Assembly: GCA_964467255.1 (NCBI GenBank)
Contig: CAYXPR010000009.1
Span: 1 to 64,000 of the forward strand
Source of the DNA: CAYXPR01 sp964467255
GTDB taxonomy: Bacteria; Pseudomonadota; Alphaproteobacteria; Rickettsiales; RGZB01
Direction of reading: 5' to 3'
DNA: 64,000 bases
Shown piece by piece: positions 1-7,133 of the stretch. Each line of letters begins with the position of its first letter. The stretch's first letter is position 1. Made by a program: the position numbers and the translations under genes. The notes under the pieces are model-generated. The model was not told the origin of the DNA and did not search any database. It saw only the letters and a list, made by a program, of their open reading frames with translations.

Positions 1-614
1 TCATGCAGTGTCACGCCGTAATTCTTGAGTTTCAGCGGATCAACCAACACCTGATATTGCTTCAAATCCCCGCCGATTACCGACACTTGCGAAATGCCGG
101 AAATAGAAAGCAAGCGGTTCCTGATATCCCACTCCGCAATGGTGCGTAAATCCATAGTGTTGATTTCAGGGTTTTTAGAGGTCAATCCCACCAGCATGAT
201 TTCCCCCATGATGGAAGAAATCGGCCCCATCACAGGGCGTGCATCCTGCGGCAGAGTTTCCTGCGCCTGTTGCAGCTTTTCTGCGACAATCTGGCGGGCG
301 GTGTAAATATCCGTATCCCAGCCGAATTCTACCCACACAATCGAAAGCCCGATAGCAGAAGCAGAGCGCACGCGCTCCACACCTGTAGAGCCGTTCACTA
401 CCGTTTCAATCGGCCATGTCACCAGTGCTTCCACTTCCTCCGGCGCAAGCCCTTCGGCTTCGGTGAAGATGGTCACGGTGGGACGGTTTAAGTCAGGGAA
501 TACATCCACGGGCAGTTTGCTGATGACGAATACGCCATACACCAGCAACATGGCCGAAGCTGCTACTACCAGCAGCCTGTTTTTCAGTGAGAATTGAATG
601 ATTGCGTTGAGCAT
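1..614 (-). CDS. Heavy-metal RND efflux pump, CnrA/CzcA/CusA family (partial, N-terminal ~204 residues)
   Basis: Inner-membrane proton-driven RND permease expected to export divalent metal ions across the envelope. The ATG is at 614, with AAGG about 9 bases upstream, and the frame stays open to base 1, so the C-terminal ~80% lies outside the window. The visible part has the RND start: a first membrane helix (about residues 10-30), then a porter domain with the family motif around 'LPVDVFPDLNRPTV' and 'TEAEGLAPEEVE', and 'ISGISQVSVIGG' further on. It follows the adaptor stop by 10 bases, so it is the last visible gene of a CBA-type operon. The cnrYXH-like regulatory genes upstream point to Ni/Co, but the TM4 residues used to sort substrate classes are not in the window. 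Confidence 0.93.
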   Translation of the reverse strand, partial: MLNAIIQFSLKNRLLVVAASAMLLVYGVFVISKLPVDVFPDLNRPTVTIFTEAEGLAPEEVEALVTWPIETVVNGSTGVERVRSASAIGLSIVWVEFGWDTDIYTARQIVAEKLQQAQETLPQDARPVMGPISSIMGEIMLVGLTSKNPEINTMDLRTIAEWDIRNRLLSISGISQVSVIGGDLKQYQVLVDPLKLKNYGVTLH

Positions 615-624
615 GGCTTATACC

Positions 625-1602
625 TTAATGTTTATGACCGTGCCCATCATCGAGCTTTTCGCCGTTCTTTTTAGGCTCAGATGACTTGGCGAATTGCAGC
701 TGGTAATTCCCCACGGTCACGACTTCTTCATCCGGGAACACACCTTCCATCACCTCGCGATCATTGCTGAATTTTGCACCGAGCTTCACGCTGCGGCGTT
801 CAAAATCATTGCCACTTCGCACGAATACGAATTGTTCACCGCTATCACCCAAAATCGCTTTCACCGGCACGGTCAGAATGTCGGAAGGGGTGGTGATCTC
901 AATCGACAGCACCACCTGCATATTCGCTAGTAGCTTACGATCAGGATTACTCACCAGCGCATAGACGTTGAAGGTACGGCTTCCACGATCATAGGCACCA
1001 TCCATGCGCTGCACCTTACCAAGCAAGGCATCGCTTCCGAGCAAGCTGCTGGTGACGCGCACATTTTGTCCCACCTGAATCTTGGTGACATCCGGCGTTT
1101 CATACATCACGCCGCGCACCAGCACTTCGCTGGAATCGCCCACTTCCATCAAGGCCGCTTCCGGCGTGACGGATTGACCCAGCACCACGCTTTGCTTAGT
1201 AACATAACCTGTAATCGGGGACGGAATCGAAACCGGCGAGCTTCCCACAAAAATGGGCTGAATGGTGAGCAAGCCCTGGCCTTTTTTAACCATTTCGCCC
1301 ACTTTGATGTGGATTTCTGATACGCGACCAGCGGCGCGAGAAGTCACAATGGCTTGGCGTTCCGGCAGAAATTCGATGATACCGTTCACGTCCACCGATG
1401 CAGCGCGTGGAGCAATCGCCGCTTTTACTGTCTGGATGCCAAGGTTATTGATAGCAGTTTCGGAAAGCGTTACCGTACTAACAACGCCGGAACCGCTCTC
1501 TGTGCCGGGAGCTTCGGCGTGATCTTCTCCTTCATGAGCAAATGCCTGACTAAACAGGCCAAGCCCCATAATAAGAAATGCTGTGGCTATTATTTTTTTC
1601 AT
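625..1602 (-). CDS. Periplasmic adaptor of a heavy-metal RND pump, CnrB-like, lacking the alpha-hairpin
   Basis: Membrane-fusion protein linking the RND pump to its outer-membrane channel; 325 residues. It has a signal peptide (residues 1 to ~22) followed by a His/Glu-rich start 'HEGEDH' and ends in 'DDGHGHKH', both likely metal-binding. The two lipoyl half-motifs ('GRVSEIHIKVGEMVKKGQ' and 'ITGYVTKQSVVLGQSV') are separated by only about 20 residues. Most adaptors carry a long alpha-helical hairpin there, so it is missing and the protein is about 70 residues shorter than CnrB as I recall that sequence. Its ATG overlaps the stop of the outer-membrane factor by 4 bases, so the two are probably translationally coupled. 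The family call is firm; the metal specificity is inferred from context. Confidence 0.9.
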   Translation of the reverse strand: MKKIIATAFLIMGLGLFSQAFAHEGEDHAEAPGTESGSGVVSTVTLSETAINNLGIQTVKAAIAPRAASVDVNGIIEFLPERQAIVTSRAAGRVSEIHIKVGEMVKKGQGLLTIQPIFVGSSPVSIPSPITGYVTKQSVVLGQSVTPEAALMEVGDSSEVLVRGVMYETPDVTKIQVGQNVRVTSSLLGSDALLGKVQRMDGAYDRGSRTFNVYALVSNPDRKLLANMQVVLSIEITTPSDILTVPVKAILGDSGEQFVFVRSGNDFERRSVKLGAKFSNDREVMEGVFPDEEVVTVGNYQLQFAKSSEPKKNGEKLDDGHGHKH

Positions 1603-2819
1603 TTGATTTCCTCTAGTTTTCCGCCGAGTTCCAGTTCCAGTGCGCCGCGTGCGTTTACCGCCTGTGCCAGCGCATCGAGGGCTTCATTTTCGCTGGTGAG
1701 TAATTTTTCGCGCACCTGCCATACTTCCAGCGCATCTGCTTGGCCTTGACGGAACATGCTGCGGGTGAGTTCATAGGATTTGCGGTATCCGGGCAGGATG
1801 CTATCAAAATAGCTATCAGCACGGCCTTGCAGGGCGGTGGCACTCTGCTGCAATTCACCAATCAAGTCTTTCTGTGGTAGGTTTACGAATAAATCAGCCT
1901 CGGATTTGGCTTGGCGCAATTCTGCATTGGCGCGTTCGCGCTCGGCATCATTCTGATTCCACAGCGGGATACTGAGCGCGACGCCGATACCGTAGGATTT
2001 TTCATCTCCATCCGGTGATCGTGAATAAAGTAAACGCGGCCCAATTCCCGGGAGTACTGCATCCTGATCGGCAACGCTTAAGCGGCGCTCGGCAGCAGCA
2101 ACCCTGCTTTTTACCACATTACGCAGGTTGGACTGCTCTTTAGCGAAGGTCAGGAGTTTCTCGGTATCTTTTGGCACGGCAACAAAAGCTGGACGTTGTA
2201 ATTCGGCCAGCTGGTAGCTACGCCCCGTCAGGCGTGCCAGTTCGGTACGCACTTGGCGCAGTTCTGCTTGAACGGCGTTAGCATCGGCGCGAAGTTTCGC
2301 GGCATCGGAGGAAAAGAGGAGCGAGGCGGCTGGGCTGGTTTGGCCCTGCCTTGTGGATGCACCTACCAGCTTCTTCATTTTCTCCGCATCGTCGGCATAA
2401 TTGTCATAGAGCTTTTTGCGCTCGGAAAGCAGCCATACTTGCGTGTACAGCACGGTGGTTTCATTGATGACTTTTAGAATTTCATATTTCTGCTCGGCAC
2501 TGGCGACATTAGATAAGGCTCTAGCATAACCGTAACGTGCGCCGGAAAGCTGAGAGAATTTCAAAGGCTGGGTTAATTCCAAATCTGCGCCTGCGCCGTT
2601 TTTACCGTTGGCACGGGTGGCATCGATATTGACTTCAGGATTATCCAGCAGCTTGGTTTCCGTAGCATCCGCCAGCTTATCTTCATATTCCCGCTGTACG
2701 CGGAACAGGCTGGTGTTTTTTTGCAGGCTTTCCTTAATCACCTGATCCAGCGTAAGGGTTTCGGCAAGCGCCTGAGCCGGAACGCTCAGCAATGCTAGGA
2801 TAATTAATAAATATTTCAT
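1599..2819 (-). CDS. TolC-family outer-membrane factor of the metal efflux system, CnrC-like
   Basis: Outer-membrane channel protein of a tripartite CBA efflux system; 406 residues from the chosen start. A longer frame opens at 2846, but GGAGG sits about 8 bases before the ATG at 2819 and the protein then begins with a clean signal peptide (MKYLL...QALA). The rest shows the two OEP repeats with long amphipathic helices ('LTLDQVIKESLQKN', 'ANAELRQAKSEADL') and a GIGVALSIPLWN strand typical of the family. I see no lipobox. It is the first structural gene after the sigma gene, and a candidate ECF promoter lies 28 bases upstream of the ATG. Confidence 0.9.
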   Translation of the reverse strand: MKYLLIILALLSVPAQALAETLTLDQVIKESLQKNTSLFRVQREYEDKLADATETKLLDNPEVNIDATRANGKNGAGADLELTQPLKFSQLSGARYGYARALSNVASAEQKYEILKVINETTVLYTQVWLLSERKKLYDNYADDAEKMKKLVGASTRQGQTSPAASLLFSSDAAKLRADANAVQAELRQVRTELARLTGRSYQLAELQRPAFVAVPKDTEKLLTFAKEQSNLRNVVKSRVAAAERRLSVADQDAVLPGIGPRLLYSRSPDGDEKSYGIGVALSIPLWNQNDAERERANAELRQAKSEADLFVNLPQKDLIGELQQSATALQGRADSYFDSILPGYRKSYELTRSMFRQGQADALEVWQVREKLLTSENEALDALAQAVNARGALELELGGKLEEIK

Positions 2820-2847
2820 GCCATAGCCTCCACTCGTGTTCAGCAAA

Positions 2848-2874
2848 TAATACGAAGCGGTATCGGCTATCCCT
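2848..2874 (-). promoter_or_regulatory. Candidate ECF-sigma promoter in front of the efflux genes
   Basis: On the minus strand this reads AGGGATA, 11 bases, TTCGTATTA, ending 28 bases before the ATG at 2819. The same two half-sites with identical 11-base spacing occur at 4242-4268, in front of the anti-sigma gene. In cnr-type loci the ECF sigma factor drives exactly these two promoters, so a shared motif is what autoregulation predicts. The sequence match is direct; its assignment to the local sigma factor is inference. Confidence 0.7.
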
Positions 2875-2886
2875 CAAAAAATCTCA

Positions 2887-3438
2887 TCATTTTTTGAAGA
2901 TTTTTTCTTCCAGTAGCTTACGGGCGCGGTAAACCCGGGTTTCCACGGTTTTCGCTGTTACTCCCAACAGTTCCGCGCATTCTTCTTGCGTGCGATCTTC
3001 CAGTGCAAAGAGTATTAACGCAGCCTTAAGTTTATGCGGCAGTGATTCAACGGACTGGTTAATATGCCGCACCGCCTGAGCGGATTGTGCAATAGCTTCG
3101 GGGTCCGGCGCGGCATCGGCAAAATCAAAGCCTGATTCCTCATCATCCATTGAAAAGAACTGTGCCAACTTCCTCTTACGCCCATGATCGCGACAAAGAT
3201 TGAGTGCAATCTGGAAAAGCCACGTTGAGAATTTGTATTCCGGTTTGTAGGTGCTGGCAGAAAAATAGAGCTTGGTGAAGGTTTCCTGTACTAGATCATA
3301 GGCCACGTCCTCGTTGCCAACATAACGGCGTATAAACGCAAAGAGGCGGTGCTTGTACCGCGCCATCAGCTCACCCAGGGCGGGATTTTCTCCGCTCTTT
3401 AATCTCTCAACTAGTTCCTGATCTGTGCATTGCTTCAT
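2887..3438 (-). CDS. ECF-type RNA polymerase sigma factor, CnrH-like
   Basis: Sigma-70 family extracytoplasmic-function factor, 183 residues, expected to direct RNA polymerase to the metal-resistance promoters. Region 2 spans roughly residues 25-92 ('YDLVQETFTKLY', 'FSTWLFQIALNLCRDHGRKRK'), and region 4 roughly 125-178 ('SLPHKLKAALILFALEDRTQEECAELLGV', then the recognition helix 'TAKTVETRVYRARKLLEEK'). It starts 11 bases after the cnrX-like stop and precedes the efflux genes, matching the YXH-CBA order of cnr and ncc loci. Its activity is presumably held by the membrane anti-sigma protein and sensor encoded just upstream. Confidence 0.93.
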   Translation of the reverse strand: MKQCTDQELVERLKSGENPALGELMARYKHRLFAFIRRYVGNEDVAYDLVQETFTKLYFSASTYKPEYKFSTWLFQIALNLCRDHGRKRKLAQFFSMDDEESGFDFADAAPDPEAIAQSAQAVRHINQSVESLPHKLKAALILFALEDRTQEECAELLGVTAKTVETRVYRARKLLEEKIFKK

Positions 3439-3449
3439 GCCACCGTGCT

Positions 3450-3887
3450 TTATGGGTGATGGGTGAGCGCGTCAGTCGTAAGTCTATTCAACTTCTTTCG
3501 CTGTTCTGGAGTCAGTACGCTGTGCATTTCAAACAAATGCTCAAGCGTTGCTTTTTGCAGTTCACCCATTGCAGAATGGATTTTATCAACGGATTGCTTG
3601 ACGCGAGGAGAGTAATTCCCATCCTCGTTAATCGCTGTAGCCAGTTCACGATTGGCTTGGTGAATCTCTGCTTCCAGCGTCTTCCTGCGCTCTGCAAATT
3701 TGGCCTCTATAGGCTCCAGTTTTATATCCTGTTCTTCGGTGATATTTAGTTGTTCATGGAGCCATTGATGCGGGTCGTGGGTTGTTTCACGATGCCCCAT
3801 AAAGGAATGACCGACCATCCAGCATGCGCCGAAGGCCAAAATAGCGACGATCAATGCAAGCCGGAAATCACGGTAAAATCGTTTCAT
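3450..3887 (-). CDS. CnrX-like periplasmic Ni/Co sensor
   Basis: Membrane-anchored periplasmic metal sensor of the Metal_resist/CnrX family, 145 residues, with one N-terminal helix (about residues 10-30) and a four-helix periplasmic domain. In Cupriavidus CnrX the metal ligands are H42, H46, E63, H119 and M123. Here H40, H44, E61, H117 and M121 fall in matching motifs ('DPHQWLHEQL', 'LEPIEAKFAERR', 'ATLEHLFEMHSVL') with the same spacing, a constant offset of two. That supports Ni(II)/Co(II) sensing more strongly than generic CpxP/ZraP relatedness would. It overlaps the upstream anti-sigma gene by 4 bases. The reference numbering is from memory of the published structure. Confidence 0.9.
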   Translation of the reverse strand: MKRFYRDFRLALIVAILAFGACWMVGHSFMGHRETTHDPHQWLHEQLNITEEQDIKLEPIEAKFAERRKTLEAEIHQANRELATAINEDGNYSPRVKQSVDKIHSAMGELQKATLEHLFEMHSVLTPEQRKKLNRLTTDALTHHP

Positions 3888-4216
3888 AAGCGCTCATCAT
3901 TCGGGGTGACGGAAGCCAAAGCAATCACATTCGGCTTGAAAACCTTGAAGTTCAGCATTTCTACAGCATCTGGTGTGGGAGGCTGCATCGTGCCAAAACC
4001 CACGATGACACCAAGCACGGTAGCTGCCATAACGGGTGCAAAACGGTATTGTGCAGGGAAAATGCTGGCAAGTATCCCTTCAAGGAAGCCTACCGGCCGC
4101 TCCGCATTTTCCGCCACAATCCGCACCCACACATCGCTTTCCAGATGTTTTAGGCGATCACCAGCAGGCTCTGATTTTCTCAGATAAGCCAATATATTAT
4201 CGATTCTTTCGGTCAT
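3884..4216 (-). CDS. Putative CnrY/NccY-like membrane anti-sigma factor
   Basis: 110-residue protein with a cytosolic N-terminal stretch (about residues 1-55: 'MTERIDNILAYLRKSEPAGDRLKHLESDVWVRI'), one predicted membrane helix (about 58-77: 'FAPVMAATVLGVIVGFG') and a short periplasmic tail. Sequence similarity to known anti-sigma factors is weak by eye, so the call rests on size, single-pass topology and position: first gene, overlapping the sensor by 4 bases, ahead of the ECF sigma gene, exactly where CnrY sits. It would bind the sigma factor through the N-terminal segment and release it when the sensor binds metal. AGTGAGG lies about 7 bases before the ATG. Confidence 0.72.
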   Translation of the reverse strand: MTERIDNILAYLRKSEPAGDRLKHLESDVWVRIVAENAERPVGFLEGILASIFPAQYRFAPVMAATVLGVIVGFGTMQPPTPDAVEMLNFKVFKPNVIALASVTPNDERL

Positions 4217-4241
4217 AAATACCTCACTTTTATCTATACTC

Positions 4242-4268
4242 TAGTACGAACGATTTATCCATATCCCT
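4242..4268 (-). promoter_or_regulatory. Candidate ECF-sigma promoter of the cnrYXH-like genes
   Basis: Minus strand AGGGATA, 11 bases, TTCGTACTA, ending 25 bases before the anti-sigma ATG at 4216. It matches the element at 2848-2874 in all fixed positions except one (C versus T) and keeps the same 11-base spacing. This fits autoregulation by the locus-encoded ECF factor. Confidence 0.7.
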
Positions 4269-4955
4269 TAAAAATTTATCTCCTATGCCGTACTTTTCAG
4301 GGGAATCAATTTCCCTGATATTGTCTTTAGGGAACTTGATCTGGAAATGGCGGTAATCTGGGGTTAAGAAACGAGTAAATCTATCAACTGCTCTGCAATT
4401 CGCTGTTATTTTCTAAAAAACGCTGAAAAAAACCTTTTAGGTATGAGAATGGTATCGTGTGGACTACAAAGGCCTCCGCGCACGAAGGTAAGAGGTGCGA
4501 GGATTAATATTGGAGGAATAGTCAAAGATACCCTAAACTCTGAAAGACACACCCTCCCAAAGAACCTTCCGAGAAGTTTTCGCGTGTAGCAGTTTGGCAC
4601 AGGATTAAGCCGCTGAAATGATCCTCCCGCTCCCTGATAGTTCCCTGTTATTGGGCTTATGAACACTAGGCCGACTTTAGGTAATATACTGAAATCACGT
4701 CGAAAAGAAGGCTGACAATGGGGTGTGTTGCTCAAAATTAGCGGTTAATAAAGGAAAATACCCTGTATAAATCCCTGATGTCAGGCAAGAATCGTTCTCT
4801 CAAGACTCCCTCCACCGCCATTTCTTATTTTAGGGGTCATCTACTGCTGCGCGTGGCGCTTAAGATAGCGCTGCAAGGTGCCCTCGCCTTTTTATTTGTA
4901 TCGCGCGGCCTACGTGATACAAACTTTTTTACATCATGTTTATCTGGAGAGAACG
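4269..4955. other. Gene-free AT-rich gap with scattered TCCCTG words
   Basis: About 690 bases between the metal locus and the SRPBCC gene. I find no ORF with a plausible ribosome binding site or recognisable product. Base composition is AT-richer than the flanks. The word TCCCTG recurs (TTCCCTGATA at 4311, TCCCTGATAG at 4631, TTCCCTGTTA at 4641, ATCCCTGATG at 4771), along with its complement AGGGAA at 4329. Short degenerate repeats like these can mark old insertion junctions, but no tRNA, integrase or direct-repeat boundary is visible, so this is description only. Confidence 0.4.
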
Positions 4956-5486
4956 ATGCTGAAAAAAATTCTGATTGCTGCCATTCTTGCTCTTGGTGTG
5001 TTTTGCGCCGTTGCGGCGCTACAGCCTGCCGATTTCCGCGTGGAGCGTAGCGCAACCCTTGCCGCACCGGCGGACGCGGTGTTTGCGCAGGTGAATGATT
5101 TTCACAAATGGGAAGCATGGTCGCCATGGGCAAAGCTCGATCCGAATGCCAAAACCACATTTGAAGGCCCCGCCAGCGGCGTGGGCGCAATTATGCGCTG
5201 GGACGGCAACATGGAAGTGGGTGTGGGCAGCATGGAAATTACCGAGAGCAAATCCGGCGAGCGCATCGTGATGAAATTGGAATTTTTAAAGCCTTTCGCT
5301 GCGACCAGCACGAGTGAATTTACCTTCAAACCCGATGGCCTTAACACCGTGGTGACGTGGAACATGTCCGGCACCAATAATTTTGTCGGCAAAGCAATGG
5401 GTCTGATTTTCAACTGCGAGAAAATGGTGGGTGGAAAATTTGAAGAAGGCCTGACCAACCTGAAAGCCGTAGTGGAAAAGAAGTAA
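4956..5486 (+). CDS. SRPBCC-family protein with N-terminal membrane/signal segment
   Basis: 176 residues from the ATG at 4956, chosen because GGAGAG lies about 6 bases upstream and the protein then begins with a hydrophobic segment (MLKKILIAAILALGVFCAVAAL). The remainder is a START/polyketide-cyclase-like (SRPBCC) domain: 'VERSATLAAPADAVFAQVNDFHKWEAWSPW' and later 'EFTFKPDGLNTVVTWNMSG'. Such domains bind hydrophobic ligands, but no catalytic role can be read here. The N-terminus suggests membrane attachment or export. It ends 2 bases from the stop of the convergent XRE regulator. Confidence 0.85.
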   Translation: MLKKILIAAILALGVFCAVAALQPADFRVERSATLAAPADAVFAQVNDFHKWEAWSPWAKLDPNAKTTFEGPASGVGAIMRWDGNMEVGVGSMEITESKSGERIVMKLEFLKPFAATSTSEFTFKPDGLNTVVTWNMSGTNNFVGKAMGLIFNCEKMVGGKFEEGLTNLKAVVEKK

Positions 5487-5488
5487 TT

Positions 5489-5785
5489 CTATTCTTCTTG
5501 AAATAAGGTTTCGTAAATCTGCACCAGCTCAGGCTGAATCACACCTTTTTCCTGCCCCAATTTACGCAAAAATGAAATGCGGCGGATGATGCGCTTGGGC
5601 AGCGCTTCGCCGAGGGTCTCGGCTATCGCCTCAAGCGTGGTGAGCGGCACCATCGCCCCCTTTTCGAACTTGGCAATCTGCTGTTCGGTTTCATTAATGA
5701 TACCCGCGAGGGTCAGGCGCGTGACACCCTTGCTTTCACGCAAGGTCTGAAGGGTTTTCCCCAAAATCGTATCGGGCGTATCCAT
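5489..5785 (-). CDS. XRE-family helix-turn-helix regulator
   Basis: 98-residue DNA-binding protein. Residues ~8-63 form a Cro/CI-type HTH ('LGKTLQTLRESKGVTRLTLAGIINETEQQIAKFEKG', then 'PLTTLEAIAETLGEAL'), followed by a short basic helical tail with no ligand domain. TAAGGAT lies upstream of the ATG. The gene is divergent from the oxygenase gene at 5875 with an 89-base shared promoter region carrying two phased direct repeats (5817-5860). It is therefore a good candidate for local control of that enzyme and itself; this is inferred from layout. Confidence 0.85.
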   Translation of the reverse strand: MDTPDTILGKTLQTLRESKGVTRLTLAGIINETEQQIAKFEKGAMVPLTTLEAIAETLGEALPKRIIRRISFLRKLGQEKGVIQPELVQIYETLFQEE

Positions 5786-5816
5786 GCGGCATCCTTACGC
5801 GGTATTCGCCTCAAAA

Positions 5817-5860
5817 TAAAGGATTTTTTGTATCTTTACGGTTTCTTAAAGGATTTTTGT
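5817..5860. repeat. Two direct repeats in the divergent XRE/oxygenase promoter region
   Basis: TAAAGGATTTTTTGT at 5817-5831 and TAAAGGATTTTTGT at 5847-5860 differ by one T in the T-run. They start 30 bases apart, close to three helical turns, so a bound protein would meet both on one DNA face. The second copy would fall between a weak -35 (TTTACG) and -10 (TGTTAG) for the oxygenase gene. A likely operator pair for the XRE protein at 5489-5785, by inference. Confidence 0.5.
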
Positions 5861-5874
5861 TAGCGTGAGGGGGT

Positions 5875-7038
5875 ATGAAAAAAGAACTTTTTGACGCAAA
5901 ACTTGTTGCGCAAATAGCCCCACTGGAGGTGACCCCCGTCTGGGCACAAGGTGCAGAGGGCGAAGCCCAGCGCGCTGGGCTAGAGGCGTTCTTGCAGGAA
6001 TTTGTGGATGCGGGTTCGCTGGTGCCCGCTATGTATCCCAATAGTAAAAAGGACCCGTATTTTGACCTGCGCGGAAAACATAAATACGGCCATATCGATG
6101 TGAATGAGCTTTTGTCGGACACACAGGTGCTGATTGTAAAAGAAATGCAGCGCCGCGCACCCAAATTATATGAAGCGCTGCGAGATCTGGGCGATGGTAA
6201 AATCGCCGGACATGCGGTGCGATTTGACAAGATGCCGACCGGTGACATTGCAGGCATACCAACGCCTACCAGCATCTATCTGAACCAGAACCAGCGCAAA
6301 GGCGTGATGGCGGATTATTTTACGGCAGGCATATCTCTGATTGCGGGCGGCGTTGTGGGTATGCCGCGTCAGATGAGCTTTTTTGATGTGGTGGACAAGT
6401 CAAGAAGCGGTGGACGTTTGCCACACACCGATCCACCAGAGCAGTTTTTTGTGCTGCAATGCCAGCGTGGCGAGGCAGATGGAAAAAAAGTGGTAACGCT
6501 GCTGCATGATATGGAGACGGCTTTTCGTAGGCTAAAGCCGAAAGACCAAGAGATACTACAGGAAAAACGATTTGTAGACAAAGAAGCACAGAAGCTATTT
6601 GCGCCGGTAAAAACCAGTACCGATGGCGGTTTTTCTATGTCAGTCACCCGCAACGTGAATTATCTCACCAAGCCGCTACCGTCAGACGAAAAAGCGGCAG
6701 AAGCGGGCGAAGCCTTTAAAAACTGGATGGAGGAGGGGCTGAAACTTAGAAACATTCGCTCTGTTTCGCTGGAACCAGGGCAGGTGGTGGTGGTGGATTC
6801 GCGCTATTTGATGCACTCAGTAGCCCGCCTGAACGGTGAAGAAGTCGAAACGCCGCCGAACCAAACGATGGGTGAGCGCTGGCTGGTGCGAGCAGGCATT
6901 TACAGCGAGCCGGTTTATCCGGATTTAGGCGCCGGTTCATTTTACCGCCTGCCGCAGGATATCGATAAAGCACAAACGCTGGAAAGCATCAGCCTGATTA
7001 CCCGCGCGCTGGAAAGTAATCGTACGCCGGGCAAATAA
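5875..7038 (+). CDS. Putative Fe(II)/2-oxoglutarate-dependent oxygenase-like protein
   Basis: 387 residues; strong GAGGGGG just before the ATG. The fold family is suggested by an HxD...H iron triad: H184-T-D186 in 'GGRLPHTDPPEQFFVLQC' and H314 in 'VVVVDSRYLMHSVARL', followed by arginines (R336, R339) that could bind the 2-oxoglutarate carboxylate. This is the layout of TauD/clavaminate-synthase-like enzymes, although overall similarity to characterised members is not obvious and no substrate can be assigned. No signal peptide, so cytosolic. The divergent XRE gene and the repeats between them suggest regulated expression. Confidence 0.6.
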   Translation: MKKELFDAKLVAQIAPLEVTPVWAQGAEGEAQRAGLEAFLQEFVDAGSLVPAMYPNSKKDPYFDLRGKHKYGHIDVNELLSDTQVLIVKEMQRRAPKLYEALRDLGDGKIAGHAVRFDKMPTGDIAGIPTPTSIYLNQNQRKGVMADYFTAGISLIAGGVVGMPRQMSFFDVVDKSRSGGRLPHTDPPEQFFVLQCQRGEADGKKVVTLLHDMETAFRRLKPKDQEILQEKRFVDKEAQKLFAPVKTSTDGGFSMSVTRNVNYLTKPLPSDEKAAEAGEAFKNWMEEGLKLRNIRSVSLEPGQVVVVDSRYLMHSVARLNGEEVETPPNQTMGERWLVRAGIYSEPVYPDLGAGSFYRLPQDIDKAQTLESISLITRALESNRTPGK

Positions 7039-7072
7039 TATCTTCGTAAAAACACTGTTTACTGCGTAAGCC

Positions 7073-7101
7073 TTGATTGGCCAGCGGGATTGATGTGTTA
7101 T
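7073..7101 (+). promoter_or_regulatory. Candidate sigma-70 promoter of the Old Yellow Enzyme gene
   Basis: TTGATT (7073-7078), a 17-base spacer, then TGTTAT (7096-7101). It lies 32 bases before the ATG at 7134. Match to consensus is moderate (-10 is 4 of 6). Confidence 0.4.
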
Positions 7102-7133
7102 GAAAGCGAAAGACACACGAAGGAGCATTTGCC

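Noticed and set aside
4406..4735. 109-residue minus-strand ORF in the gap
   Set aside because: TTG start, no ribosome binding site, no recognisable domain, base composition of the gap; best read as chance.
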